From Flavobacterium aeripolare (lineage in GTDB: Bacteria; Bacteroidota; Bacteroidia; Flavobacteriales; Flavobacteriaceae): a stretch of 64,000 nt of DNA. Position 1 is the first letter of the stretch. The number at the start of each line of letters is the position of its first letter. The stretch is from assembly GCF_013294025.1 (NCBI RefSeq), contig NZ_JABSNL010000003.1, positions 1-64,000 of the forward strand, written 5' to 3'. The notes below the pieces were generated by a model that worked only from the letters and a program-made list of their open reading frames with translations, made no database searches and was not told the origin of the DNA. Shown here piece after piece: positions 55,899-64,000 of this stretch. Made by a program: the position numbers and the translations under genes.

Positions 55899-58043
55899 AT
55901 GAAAAGTCAAAAACTTATTTCATTAGCCATTGCTATGCTTTTTTCTATCCTAAGTTTTGGACAAGAAAAAACAATCACAGGAATTGTAACCGATGGAACA
56001 GCACCTCTAGCAGCTGTACGCATCTTAGTAAAAAACACAACACAAGAAACGCAAACAAATTTTGATGGAAAATATTCTATCCTAGCTAAAAAAGGCGACC
56101 AACTCGTCTTTAGCTATATTGGCATGGAAACGAAAACGGTTAAAGTTGGTAACTCAAATACTATCAATATAGTATTAAACAGTCAATCAGCAAACTTAGC
56201 TGAAATTGTAGTCGTAGGATACGGGAATAGAAAACAAAAAGCGACAGCTGCTGCTGTTTATAGCATGAACAGTCCTAATGCAAATTATATAAGTTCAAAT
56301 AATACAGGACTTCAAGGTACAGTAGCTGGAATCCAGATTAGCCCATCAAATAATTACGCAAACACTACCATTAGAGGCATCGCATCACTTTCTAACAACG
56401 ATCCGTTATATATCTTAGATGGTGTCCCTGTAAATAAAGAAGTCATAGATCAATTAGACTCTAAAACCATTAAAAATGTTACAGTAAAAAAAGGAAGCAC
56501 GGCAACTGCTGTTTACGGAGCAAAAGCTAGCGGTGGCGTTATCATTATGATCACTAATAACGGTGTACAGCAAAATCTTTCTAAAAAAGAACTTGAGGAA
56601 AAAATAGCGCTACTAAATATAAGACAACAGCAACCAATAGCAGTGGATCAAGAAGATTACGAGAACTTTATCGAAAATCAATTTGAAACACCTAAAGCAG
56701 CTCCACTATCTACATTTTCTATTGATGTTGACAATGCTTCCTACACTAATATTAGACGTTTTATAAACAATGGTCAAACCGTACCTAAAGATGCTGTGCG
56801 TATTGAGGAAATGATGAACTTTTTTAAATACAACTACCCACAGCCAAAGGACAATAATCCATTTTCCATCACTACAGAATACAGTGATTGTCCCTGGAAT
56901 ACGAAACATCAATTATTGAAAATTGGTTTACAGGGAAAAATCATACCTACTGATGATTTGCCTGCATCAAACATGGTTTTTTTAATAGATGTGTCTGGAT
57001 CTATGGGGCAAAGCAATAAATTACCATTGTTAAAGCAATCCCTAAAAATTCTAGTAAACGAACTAAGAAAAGAAGATAAAGTAGCTATTGTTGTATATGC
57101 TGGAGCAGCTGGTTTAGTGCTCCCTCCTACTTCTGGTGATGACAAGACGACTATTATAAACGCATTAGAGAACCTGAACGCTGGCGGAAGCACTGCTGGT
57201 GGTGCTGGAATAGAATTAGCCTATAAAATTGCTCAAGAAAACTTTATAAAAGACGGAAACAACAGAGTCATTCTAGCCACTGACGGTGATTTTAATGTAG
57301 GTAGCTCTGCTAATACTGATATGCAAACCTTGATTGAAGAGAAAAGAAAAACAGGAGTATTCTTAACTTGTTTAGGGTACGGAATGGGGAATTACAAGGA
57401 CAGTAAAATGGAAATACTAGCTAACAAAGGAAACGGAAACTATGCTTATATCGATAACATGCAAGTAGCAAATCGTTTTTTAAGTAAAGAATTTAAAGGG
57501 TCGATGTTTGCTATAGCCAAAGATGTAAAAATCCAAATAGAATTCAACCCAAAACACGTGCAATCATACCGATTAATAGGGTATGAAAACAGAAAACTAC
57601 GCCCTGAAGATTTTAAAAACGATGCCATTGATGCAGGAGAACTGGGAAGTGGTCATACGGTAACAGCTTTATACGAAATCATTCCTACCGGAGTAGAAAG
57701 TGACTTTAGCGCGCCTGAATTAAAATACACAGCTGTAAAGAATGACACGAGTGCTTATAGTGATGAATTAGCTACTATCAAATTTAGGTATAAAAAACCT
57801 GATGGAGACAATAGTATTGAGATGGCACAAGTTATAGCAAACAAAACAACAGCCATACAACTAGCTTCTGATGATTTAAAGTTTAGTGCAGCAGTAGCTT
57901 GGTTCGGTTTAAAATTGAGGGATTCAAAATTGATTTCGAATAAAGCTACTAAAGACATTATTACACTTGCTAGTCAAGGATTATCAAAAGATCCTGAAGG
58001 TTACAAAGCTGAATTTATTAGATTAGTAGAAGCGGTTAAATAG
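55899..58043 (+). CDS. Secreted vWA protein with SusC-like plug front and DUF3520 tail
   Basis: A 714-aa exported protein (signal peptide about 1-22, LSFGQ). Residues 24-95 are a CarboxypepD_reg-type beta-sandwich (ITGIVTDGTAPLAAVRILVKN). Residues 98-220 are a TonB-plug-like domain with DPLYILDGVPVN, IKNVTVKKGSTATAVYGAKASGG and VIIMIT, as in SusC proteins. There is no barrel after it. Instead, about 265-355 is a vWA-N region, 357-520 a von Willebrand A domain with MIDAS DVSGS at 364-368, Thr432 in GGSTAGG and Asp462 in TDGDFN, and 540-714 a YfbK-like DUF3520 tail. It starts 39 nt after the putative anti-sigma gene and shares its plug-like motif. Confidence 0.9.
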   Translation: MKSQKLISLAIAMLFSILSFGQEKTITGIVTDGTAPLAAVRILVKNTTQETQTNFDGKYSILAKKGDQLVFSYIGMETKTVKVGNSNTINIVLNSQSANLAEIVVVGYGNRKQKATAAAVYSMNSPNANYISSNNTGLQGTVAGIQISPSNNYANTTIRGIASLSNNDPLYILDGVPVNKEVIDQLDSKTIKNVTVKKGSTATAVYGAKASGGVIIMITNNGVQQNLSKKELEEKIALLNIRQQQPIAVDQEDYENFIENQFETPKAAPLSTFSIDVDNASYTNIRRFINNGQTVPKDAVRIEEMMNFFKYNYPQPKDNNPFSITTEYSDCPWNTKHQLLKIGLQGKIIPTDDLPASNMVFLIDVSGSMGQSNKLPLLKQSLKILVNELRKEDKVAIVVYAGAAGLVLPPTSGDDKTTIINALENLNAGGSTAGGAGIELAYKIAQENFIKDGNNRVILATDGDFNVGSSANTDMQTLIEEKRKTGVFLTCLGYGMGNYKDSKMEILANKGNGNYAYIDNMQVANRFLSKEFKGSMFAIAKDVKIQIEFNPKHVQSYRLIGYENRKLRPEDFKNDAIDAGELGSGHTVTALYEIIPTGVESDFSAPELKYTAVKNDTSAYSDELATIKFRYKKPDGDNSIEMAQVIANKTTAIQLASDDLKFSAAVAWFGLKLRDSKLISNKATKDIITLASQGLSKDPEGYKAEFIRLVEAVK

Positions 58044-58072
58044 AAGCTAACCTACTAGATTACTGAACATAA

Positions 58073-58104
58073 AAAAACTCCTTTTTTCAAAGGAGTTTTT
58101 CTTG
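58073..58104 (+). terminator. Bidirectional terminator after the vWA gene
   Basis: A 12-bp perfect stem (58073-58084 with 58089-58100), a TTTC loop and A/T flanks, between converging genes. Confidence 0.9.
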
Positions 58105-58108
58105 TAAA

Positions 58109-58996
58109 TTATTTTGATTGACTTTCAAATGTCATTCTATTTTTTTGTTCTTTAATGATACTTGCCATGAAAGGAGTTACAATTTTATCCATTTCATCCT
58201 CAGTAATAGCTAAAGCCTTTGGTGACTTAACCACTTGTAGCCATGGTTTTTTTCCGTCAAAATCATAGGTTCCAAAAACTACTACCGGAGTTCCTTTTAC
58301 TTTCACCGTTTCTTTGTCGGCTAGTTCCCATTGATCTGCAAATTCGTATAAGTACTTGGCATCACGTTCTTGTAATCTCAGGCAAGAGTGAGAGGCTGGA
58401 TAACCTGGCAAACTATATTGGTGAAAACCAACACCTAATTTATTTTCGATATTAAAATTCCATTTTAGATCCCACTCATCATTAAAAGTACTTGTTGTTT
58501 CCTCTGCTTTCCAGTTAGTAAAAAATAAACCTGTAGGCGTTGGATCTTTTTTTCTACCCATATTTGTAGGACCAGTGTGCATTAAATGTCCGTTTGCGTA
58601 AGCAGCAAAAGTTTGCGTAGGATACGAGAAGAAAATAATTTTTTTAACGTCCTTTAAACTCGCTACTTCTAGTGGAAAAGGCATGTAATATGCTAAATCT
58701 CCTGCAGCATCATCTGTGACTACAATTGAATCTAAGCTTTTTAAATTAGCAGCATCCGTTCTATTAAGTGCATAGGCTACTCGCAATTGCAAACTGTCTT
58801 TTTGGATTTTTTTAAGCCATTCGGTCGTTTTTACCATGCGATAAGAAACCACTTTTGGTTCTACTCTCTTAGGAGCTTCCACTTCTTTTGTAGTTGTAGC
58901 ATCAGCTGTAATCACTTTATCTGTCTCTTTAGCCTCTTTACAAGAAGTCATTAAGGCAACAATTAAAATATTTAAAATAAGGATTGATTTTTTCAT
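58109..58996 (-). CDS. L,D-transpeptidase lipoprotein (YkuD family)
   Basis: An envelope enzyme of 295 aa with lipobox MTSC (Cys19). The catalytic YkuD domain (about 115-290) has His192 in GVGFHQYSLPGYPASHSCLRL and the nucleophile Cys205. The motif reads SHSC where the family usually has SHGC. Enzymes of this type crosslink peptidoglycan 3-3 or attach lipoproteins to it. It converges with the vWA gene. I see no reason to doubt activity, since the Cys and both His are kept, but the Gly to Ser change is unusual. Confidence 0.9.
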   Translation of the reverse strand: MKKSILILNILIVALMTSCKEAKETDKVITADATTTKEVEAPKRVEPKVVSYRMVKTTEWLKKIQKDSLQLRVAYALNRTDAANLKSLDSIVVTDDAAGDLAYYMPFPLEVASLKDVKKIIFFSYPTQTFAAYANGHLMHTGPTNMGRKKDPTPTGLFFTNWKAEETTSTFNDEWDLKWNFNIENKLGVGFHQYSLPGYPASHSCLRLQERDAKYLYEFADQWELADKETVKVKGTPVVVFGTYDFDGKKPWLQVVKSPKALAITEDEMDKIVTPFMASIIKEQKNRMTFESQSK

Positions 58997-59227
58997 AATG
59001 GGTGTTTTTCTATGTTGTAAAATTCACTTATTTGATGCTAATAGTACTTACACGATTTTATGAAAAAGTTGCTATTTTAAAAGATATATGCATTTCAATG
59101 CATGGAGATATTATAGAATCGCAACAGGAAACAATTTTGATTTACTTGATCTCAATTTATCCTATAGTCATCTAAATATTTATTATTAATTTCACTTTTG
59201 AATGGCAGCTAAAAAAATCTAAAATGC

Positions 59228-59235
59228 TAACTTTG
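59228..59235 (+). promoter_or_regulatory. -7 element TAACTTTG of the SDR gene
   Basis: A perfect TAnnTTTG ending 25 nt before the ATG at 59261. The nearest TTG is 27 nt upstream, too far to call. Confidence 0.5.
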
Positions 59236-59260
59236 TTTCTTACAATTCAAATAAAACAAC

Positions 59261-59977
59261 ATGAACCACTTAAAAAATAAAAACGCATTAATAACAGGAG
59301 CTGGTAAAGGTATTGGTAAAGCAATTGCATTAGCCTTAGCTAAAGAAGGTGTAAACGTAATTCTAGTTGCACGTACAGCTGATGATATTGAAAAATTAGC
59401 AACTAAAATAAGATCGCTGCGTGTGAAAGCACTAGCTGTCACAGCTGACGTCTCTGATATCGAATCTATCAATCAAGCAGTAGCAAAGGGTATGGAAGAA
59501 TTTGGTTCTATCGATATCCTAATTAATAACGCTGGTATAGCTGCTTTTGGAAAATTCCTAGAATTAGAACCAACAGAGTGGGAACGCATTATCAAGGTGA
59601 ACTTAATGGGAACTTATTATGCAACTCGTGCTGTATTACCTAATATGATCGAAAGACAAACGGGTGACATCATCAATATTTCATCTACTGCAGGACAAAG
59701 AGGAAACGCTTTGACAAGTGCTTATAGTGCTTCTAAATTTGCTGTTCTTGGTTTAACCGAATCATTGATGCAAGAAGTTAGAAAACACAACATACGTGTA
59801 ACTGCCTTGACACCAAGTACTGTAGCTACTGAAATGGCTAAAGATTTAAAATTAACTGATGGAAACCCTGATAATGTAATGCAAGCTGAAGATGTTGCTG
59901 AATTAGTTATCGCACAATTAAAATTGAACCGTCGCGTGTTTATTAAAGAATCTGGTATATGGTCTACAAATCCATAA
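59261..59977 (+). CDS. Short-chain dehydrogenase/reductase, FabG-like
   Basis: A cytoplasmic NAD(P)-dependent oxidoreductase, 238 aa. The cofactor loop is TGAGKGIG (12-19), NNAG is at 89-92, and the catalytic Ser142, Tyr155 and Lys159 stand in SSTAG and YSASK. Classical SDRs of this pattern include 3-ketoacyl-ACP reductases (FabG), but the neighbours have no fatty-acid genes and the active-site surroundings do not settle the substrate. The [11 protein letters not shown] segment after strand 2 fits NADP preference. A possible terminator follows. Confidence 0.93.
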   Translation: MNHLKNKNALITGAGKGIGKAIALALAKEGVNVILVARTADDIEKLATKIRSLRVKALAVTADVSDIESINQAVAKGMEEFGSIDILINNAGIAAFGKFLELEPTEWERIIKVNLMGTYYATRAVLPNMIERQTGDIINISSTAGQRGNALTSAYSASKFAVLGLTESLMQEVRKHNIRVTALTPSTVATEMAKDLKLTDGNPDNVMQAEDVAELVIAQLKLNRRVFIKESGIWSTNP

Positions 59978-60018
59978 GACTAGCGTAAGTTTTTTAGGAA
60001 TACAAACCACAAAAAATA

Positions 60019-60083
60019 AAAACCATTAAGAGATTAGGATCACTAAGTATTGCACTTAATTTTCTAAATCTTCTAATGGTTTT
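60019..60083 (+). terminator. Possible terminator between the SDR and Lys/Ala-rich genes
   Basis: AAAACCATTA (60019-60028) pairs with TAATGGTTTT (60074-60083), extended by partially paired GATTA/TAAATC segments. The loop is long and the T tract is short, so this is less certain than the others. Confidence 0.5.
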
Positions 60084-60154
60084 ACTATTTGTAACTTAGA
60101 TACCGAGTTGCTTCATTGTTTGAAGGTAACTGCTCGATTACTATACTCGAAGTG

Positions 60155-60604
60155 TTATTGCTTGTCTTCGATTACGGTCTCTTCAATTTCTTCAGGTTGA
60201 ATCCCTTTTTTTGCTTTTGCTGCGGCACGAGCTGCTTTCTCTGCTTTTGCTACTTCTTTTTCAGCTTTTCTCTGTGCTTTCTCTGCAGACGCTTGTGCTT
60301 TCTCAGCAGATGCTTGCGCTTTTTGAGCAGATATCGCTGCTTTCTCTGATCTAGCTGCTAGTTTAGCGGCATTCTTTTCTGCTTTAATAGCGGCTTTTGC
60401 AGCACGCTCTTCCTGAGATTTTCTACGCTTTTCGGCTTTAAGCTCCTTTTTCATAGCAGCAGCTTCGGCTTTTGTAGGCTCTGCTACTTTATCAGTAAGT
60501 AATAATTGGCTCTCTTTTTTCGGACTCTCTTGAGCAACTGTTGTTGCGCTAAAAGCCATTGATAAAAATAATACTGCAATACAACTTGATAATAAATTTT
60601 TCAT
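60155..60604 (-). CDS. Secreted Lys/Ala-rich coiled-coil protein
   Basis: A 149-aa exported protein (signal peptide about 1-25, TTVAQ) whose mature part is almost entirely Lys, Ala, Glu and Arg, with heptad-like repeats such as AQASAEKAQASAEKAQRKAEKEV. It should form a long, positively charged helix. The C-terminal tail EEIEETVIEDK is acidic. The codon use and signal peptide argue for a real gene. The function is unknown; comparable periplasmic KA-rich proteins resemble TolA-like linkers or histone-like tails, with no homology implied. It converges with the SDR gene. Confidence 0.75.
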   Translation of the reverse strand: MKNLLSSCIAVLFLSMAFSATTVAQESPKKESQLLLTDKVAEPTKAEAAAMKKELKAEKRRKSQEERAAKAAIKAEKNAAKLAARSEKAAISAQKAQASAEKAQASAEKAQRKAEKEVAKAEKAARAAAKAKKGIQPEEIEETVIEDKQ

Positions 60605-60712
60605 TTTGGTTTCTTGTTTGTTTAGTTAAAGATAGCGAATATCATACCATACTGGCGCTATTGTGTAATTAATTGGAGAAATAGTATTATTTTCGAAAGT
60701 GCAAATAACACC

Positions 60713-60753
60713 CCAAAAAAAAGTCTCACAAAACATTGCAGCTTGTGAGACTT
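60713..60753 (-). terminator. Terminator after mtaB
   Basis: An 11-bp perfect stem (60721-60731 with 60743-60753) with A at 60714-60722, i.e. T on the minus strand. Confidence 0.88.
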
Positions 60754-60787
60754 CTTTTAAAAGACTATTTAGACTATGACTTACAAC

Positions 60788-62116
60788 TTAGACTAGCGCT
60801 TCTATAAATTCTAAACGTACACTTCCGTCTTCATCAATTTTAGTCAAATTAATAGGATGTAATGTATTTACTAACTCGGGATTCCATGGTGTCTTCACTT
60901 TTACATAATTTTCTGTAAATCCGTGAATGTAACCTTCTTTATTTTCGCTTTCGAATAAAACAGTTCTATTAGTTCCTAACTGGCTTTCATAAAAAGCACG
61001 GCGTTTTTTAACAGATAGACTACGCATCATTTTACTACGCTTAGCACGCACATTTCCAGGAACGACTCCATCCATATTTGCGGCCTCGGTATTGTCTCTT
61101 TCAGAGTATGTGAATACATGTAAATAAGAAATGTCCATATCATTTAAAAAATGATAGGTCTCTAGAAAATGCTCATCGGTTTCACCAGGAAAACCCACAA
61201 TTACATCCACACCTATACAAGCATGTGGCATTACCTCTCTAATTTTGTTCACACGTTCTGTATATACTTCGCGCTGGTAACGACGCTTCATTAACTTTAA
61301 TATGTCATTGCTCCCAGATTGTAAAGGAATATGAAAGTGCGGAACAAACGTTCTGCTTGTTGAAACAAATTCAATCGTTTCATTTTTCAACAAATTAGGT
61401 TCGATTGACGAAATTCGTAATCGTTCGATACCTTCTACTTTATCTAATGCTTGTACTAATTCAAGAAAAGTGTGTTCGTGTTTTTTATTTCCGAATTCCC
61501 CTTTTCCATAATCACCAATATTCACACCCGTAAGCACGATTTCCTTAATATCTTGTTTAGAAATATCAGATGCATTTTTCAATACATTTTCAAGTTCGTC
61601 ACTTCTAGAAATTCCTCTAGCTAATGGTATCGTACAGTAGGTACATTTATAATCACAACCGTCTTGTACTTTCAAGAAAGCACGTGTACGGTCTCCTATT
61701 GAGTACGAACCAACATAGAAATCGGCATCTGCAATTTCGCATGAATGTACTTCACCCATATCGTTTTTGCTAAGATCATTAATATAATCTGTGATTTTGA
61801 ATTTCTCAGTAGCACCAAGAACTAAATCAACACCATCAACTGCTGCTAACTCTTCAGGCTTTAACTGCGCGTAGCATCCTACTGCCGCGACAAAAGCTTG
61901 GTTATTTAATTTCATTGCTTTCTTAACCACTTGTTTGAACTGCTTATCAGCATTTTCAGTAACGGAGCACGTATTGATTACATACATATCAGCAACTTCT
62001 TCAAAATCAACACGGTCAAAACCTTCGTCCTGAAAATTACGGGCAATAGTAGATGTTTCTGAAAAATTCAGTTTGCATCCAAGCGTATAAAAGGCAACTT
62101 TTTTTCTGTTTTCCAT
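60788..62116 (-). CDS. mtaB: tRNA t6A37 methylthiotransferase MtaB
   Basis: Adds a methylthio group to threonylcarbamoyladenosine at position 37 of tRNAs. It is 442 aa. The N-terminal UPF0004 domain binds one iron-sulphur cluster through Cys14 (LGCKLN), Cys50 (INTC) and Cys81 (VGCYAQ). The radical SAM domain has C154xxxC158xxC161 (CDYKCTYC), and a C-terminal TRAM domain ends the chain (about 380-440). The ISSIEPNLL and HIPLQSGSNDILK lines are family-typical. MiaB is the main alternative; the overall pattern fits MtaB better. A TAAATTTG element at 62178-62185 lies on the minus strand upstream. Confidence 0.93.
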   Translation of the reverse strand: MENRKKVAFYTLGCKLNFSETSTIARNFQDEGFDRVDFEEVADMYVINTCSVTENADKQFKQVVKKAMKLNNQAFVAAVGCYAQLKPEELAAVDGVDLVLGATEKFKITDYINDLSKNDMGEVHSCEIADADFYVGSYSIGDRTRAFLKVQDGCDYKCTYCTIPLARGISRSDELENVLKNASDISKQDIKEIVLTGVNIGDYGKGEFGNKKHEHTFLELVQALDKVEGIERLRISSIEPNLLKNETIEFVSTSRTFVPHFHIPLQSGSNDILKLMKRRYQREVYTERVNKIREVMPHACIGVDVIVGFPGETDEHFLETYHFLNDMDISYLHVFTYSERDNTEAANMDGVVPGNVRAKRSKMMRSLSVKKRRAFYESQLGTNRTVLFESENKEGYIHGFTENYVKVKTPWNPELVNTLHPINLTKIDEDGSVRLEFIEALV

Positions 62117-62203
62117 AGGGATAAACTACGTTTTAAGTAGTAACTTATTATATTTACATCTTTGTAAAAAGAGTTTGCAAATTTACATACAATATTCTTT
62201 ATA

Positions 62204-63808
62204 ATGAAATCAATAAGCAGCTATCTATCAGTAATTTGTATTGTATTAACATTTGTCTCTTGCGGAAAAGACCGCGAGCAAATTGATGATAAGCTAGTTT
62301 TTAAATACAATGAAAGTTCGAACATCACTTCTCTTGATCCCGCCTTTTCAAAAGTGCAATCGAATATTTGGGCTTGTAACCATCTCTACAATGGCTTAGT
62401 ACAACTTGACGACAGCTTGCACATTATACCAGATATCGCTAAAAAGTGGACAATCAGTGAAGATGCCATGACCTATACTTTTACTCTTCGCAAAGATGTT
62501 TACTTCCAAAAAAACAGTTTGTTTGGTAAAGATAGTACGCGAACAGTGAGAGCTCAAGATTTTGAATATAGTCTCAATAGATTAAAAGATGAAAAAGTAG
62601 CTTCCCCCGGAGGTTGGGTTTTACAGAATGTTTCCAGTTTTAAAGCGACTACAGACAGTACATTCGAAATAAAATTAATAAAACCATTTCCAGCATTTTT
62701 AGGTTTGATGACTATGAAATATGCATCTGTAGTTCCTAGAGAAGTGGTTGAACATTATGGCACTGATTTTAGATCGCATCCGGTAGGCACTGGTCCGTTC
62801 CAATTTAAATTATGGGAGGAAAACGTAAAATTAGTTCTTCGTAAAAATCCCTTGTACTTTGAGAAAGACAGCAGTGGAAATCGATTGCCGCATCTTGAAG
62901 CTGTTGCCATTACTTTTCTACCTGATAAACAAAGTGGGTTTCTACAATTTATTCAAGGCAAACTTGACTTTACCTCAGGGCTAGACCCATCTTACAAAGA
63001 CGAAATCTTAACACAAATGGGTGAATTACAACCAAAGTATAAAGACGATGTAAATTTAATCACGGGACCATACTTAAACACAGAGTATTTGGGATTTAGA
63101 ATGGATGGCACCAATAAAGCAGTGCTTGACAAACGCATACGACAAGCAATGAACTATGGTTTTGATCGTCAAAAAATGATTACTTATCTACGCAATAATA
63201 TGGGAACTGCAGCTGTAAACGGAATGATCCCAATGGGGTTACCTAGTTTTAATAATGCAGTAGGATATTCTTATGATGTTCAAAAAGCAAAGGCTTTAAT
63301 AGCTGAATATAAAAAATCAACTGGAGATAAAAAGCCGCTAATTCAACTGAGTACAAATGCCTCATATGTTGATATTGGAGAATTCTTGCAACGAGAGTGG
63401 CAAAAAATAGGATTAGATGTGCAGGTAGATATTAGTCCGCCATCGACATTAAGACAATCGATTGCTACAGGAAAAGTGGCTTTCTTTAGAGCTAGCTGGA
63501 TTGCAGATTATCCAGATGCAGAGAATTATCTGTCGTTATTTTATAGTAAAAACTTTGCCCCTGAAGGCCCTAATTATACGCACTTTAAAAGTGCAGAATT
63601 TGATCGCCTGTACGAGCAAGCTTTTAAAGAAACTGAAAACGAGAAACGCTACTTACTGTATCAAAAAATGGATGCTATTATTATTAATGAAGCACCCGTA
63701 ATTCCTTTATTCTACGATAAGGTTGCCCGATTTACTCGAAAGAACATTTCAGGTTTGGGTATGAATCCGCTCAATTTACTGCAATTAAAAAATGTGGTAA
63801 AACATTAA
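62204..63808 (+). CDS. Peptide-type ABC transporter substrate-binding lipoprotein
   Basis: An envelope lipoprotein of 534 aa with lipobox FVSC (Cys20) and the SBP_bac_5 (DppA/OppA) fold. Family landmarks are the opening domain line NITSLDPAFSKVQ, the repeated YTFTLRKDVYFQ and GTGPFQFKLWEENVKLVLRKNPLYF segments, the central KRIRQAMNYGFDRQKMI, and the C-terminal APVIPLFYDKVARF. No permease or ATPase gene is adjacent, so it is an orphan binding protein. The ligand is unknown. A terminator separates it from the HAD gene. Confidence 0.9.
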   Translation: MKSISSYLSVICIVLTFVSCGKDREQIDDKLVFKYNESSNITSLDPAFSKVQSNIWACNHLYNGLVQLDDSLHIIPDIAKKWTISEDAMTYTFTLRKDVYFQKNSLFGKDSTRTVRAQDFEYSLNRLKDEKVASPGGWVLQNVSSFKATTDSTFEIKLIKPFPAFLGLMTMKYASVVPREVVEHYGTDFRSHPVGTGPFQFKLWEENVKLVLRKNPLYFEKDSSGNRLPHLEAVAITFLPDKQSGFLQFIQGKLDFTSGLDPSYKDEILTQMGELQPKYKDDVNLITGPYLNTEYLGFRMDGTNKAVLDKRIRQAMNYGFDRQKMITYLRNNMGTAAVNGMIPMGLPSFNNAVGYSYDVQKAKALIAEYKKSTGDKKPLIQLSTNASYVDIGEFLQREWQKIGLDVQVDISPPSTLRQSIATGKVAFFRASWIADYPDAENYLSLFYSKNFAPEGPNYTHFKSAEFDRLYEQAFKETENEKRYLLYQKMDAIIINEAPVIPLFYDKVARFTRKNISGLGMNPLNLLQLKNVVKH

Positions 63809-63811
63809 AAA

Positions 63812-63862
63812 AAAGACGCTCTTTATCTCTTCACATTATGAGATTAAGAGCGTTTTTTTATT
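63812..63862 (+). terminator. Bidirectional terminator at the right end
   Basis: A 13-bp stem with one bulge (about 63816-63829 with 63840-63852), flanked by A and T runs. It can end both the binding-protein gene and the leftward HAD gene. Confidence 0.85.
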
Positions 63863-63863
63863 A

Positions 63864-64000
63864 CTATTCTTGATTCAAGATAAATCGTTCAATGACCTCA
63901 GCAACACCATCGTCATTATTTGAAGCCACAATAACATTCCCTTTGTCTCGCAACTCTGGTGTTACGTTATCGACCCACACGCCTAGACCGGCATATTCAA
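63864..64000 (-). CDS. HAD superfamily Cof-type phosphatase, C-terminal end
   Basis: Only the last 45 codons are in the window; the gene runs off the right edge and reads leftward. The translated end has EYAGLGVWVDN, PELRDKGN and ASNNDDGVAEVIERFI, which matches the final motif of Cof-type (HAD-IIB) sugar phosphatases. In these, GLGVAMGN and SNNEDGVA are the usual forms. The reading frame is open to the edge. Confidence 0.85.
   Translation of the reverse strand, partial: EYAGLGVWVDNVTPELRDKGNVIVASNNDDGVAEVIERFILNQE

Noticed and set aside
60116..60349. Cys/Phe-rich frame antisense to the Lys/Ala-rich gene
   Set aside because: Its odd Cys/Phe repeats are the reverse-strand reading of Lys/Ala codon repeats, and it has no signal of its own.

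Overview
The window is a chromosomal stretch from an AT-rich member of the Bacteroidetes, almost certainly a Flavobacteriaceae and most like Flavobacterium. The evidence is the promoter style (TTG, a 17-21 nt spacer, then TAnnTTTG), the single-chain SecDF, the thrS-infC-rpmI-rplT block with a non-ATG infC start, DUF2911 and SusC-like secreted proteins, and two copies of a hairpin repeat typical of flavobacterial intergenic DNA. I see no IS element, prophage, CRISPR array or tRNA gene.

Layout. At 1-300, tandem leftward promoters with identical downstream sequence probably belong to an rRNA operon just outside the window. A 16-bp direct repeat then brackets a hairpin element (589-745). 858-4200 encodes thrS, infC, rpmI and rplT. 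4858-11026 is leftward: secDF, mdh and gyrB. 11412-14527 encodes fdhD and an FdhF/YdeP-type molybdoenzyme. 14779-20016 carries two asparagine synthetases flanking a lipoprotein amidohydrolase. 20217-27255 holds a GreA-like protein, a DUF2911 protein and a leftward TPR protein / PhzF / outer-membrane barrel group. 27497-36459 is mostly rightward housekeeping: ftsE, an rRNA methyltransferase, a serine hydrolase, a RelA/SpoT enzyme, fur, purA and nudK. 36679-48894 is mixed metabolism and stress genes: Gfo/Idh oxidoreductase, GH13 branching-type enzyme, 1-Cys peroxiredoxin, AEC transporter, meaB, MATE pump, a small porin-like protein, DUF72 and the large catalase katE. 48954-52245 is a pair of lipoproteins: a PhoX-like protein and a di-haem peroxidase with an imelysin-like front. 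52372-58043 encodes PPK2, a protein of unknown function, and an ECF sigma / membrane protein / vWA operon. 58109-64000 encodes an L,D-transpeptidase, an SDR, a Lys/Ala-rich secreted protein, mtaB, an oligopeptide-binding lipoprotein and the end of a HAD phosphatase.

The most interesting locus is 54379-58043. An ECF sigma factor is followed after 2 nt by a single-pass membrane protein placed as its anti-sigma factor. The periplasmic part of that protein carries two copies of a module resembling the end of a SusC/TonB-receptor plug. Next comes a secreted protein with a SusC-like front (CarboxypepD_reg domain plus plug) joined to a von Willebrand A unit instead of a beta-barrel. The shared plug-like motif suggests that plug-type modules work here in envelope sensing or assembly rather than transport. 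This is inference from sequence.

Several starts were set by promoter position or family alignment rather than the longest reading frame: infC (ATA), meaB (TTG), the RelA/SpoT enzyme, fur, ppk2, the TPR protein, the barrel protein and others, as noted per entry.
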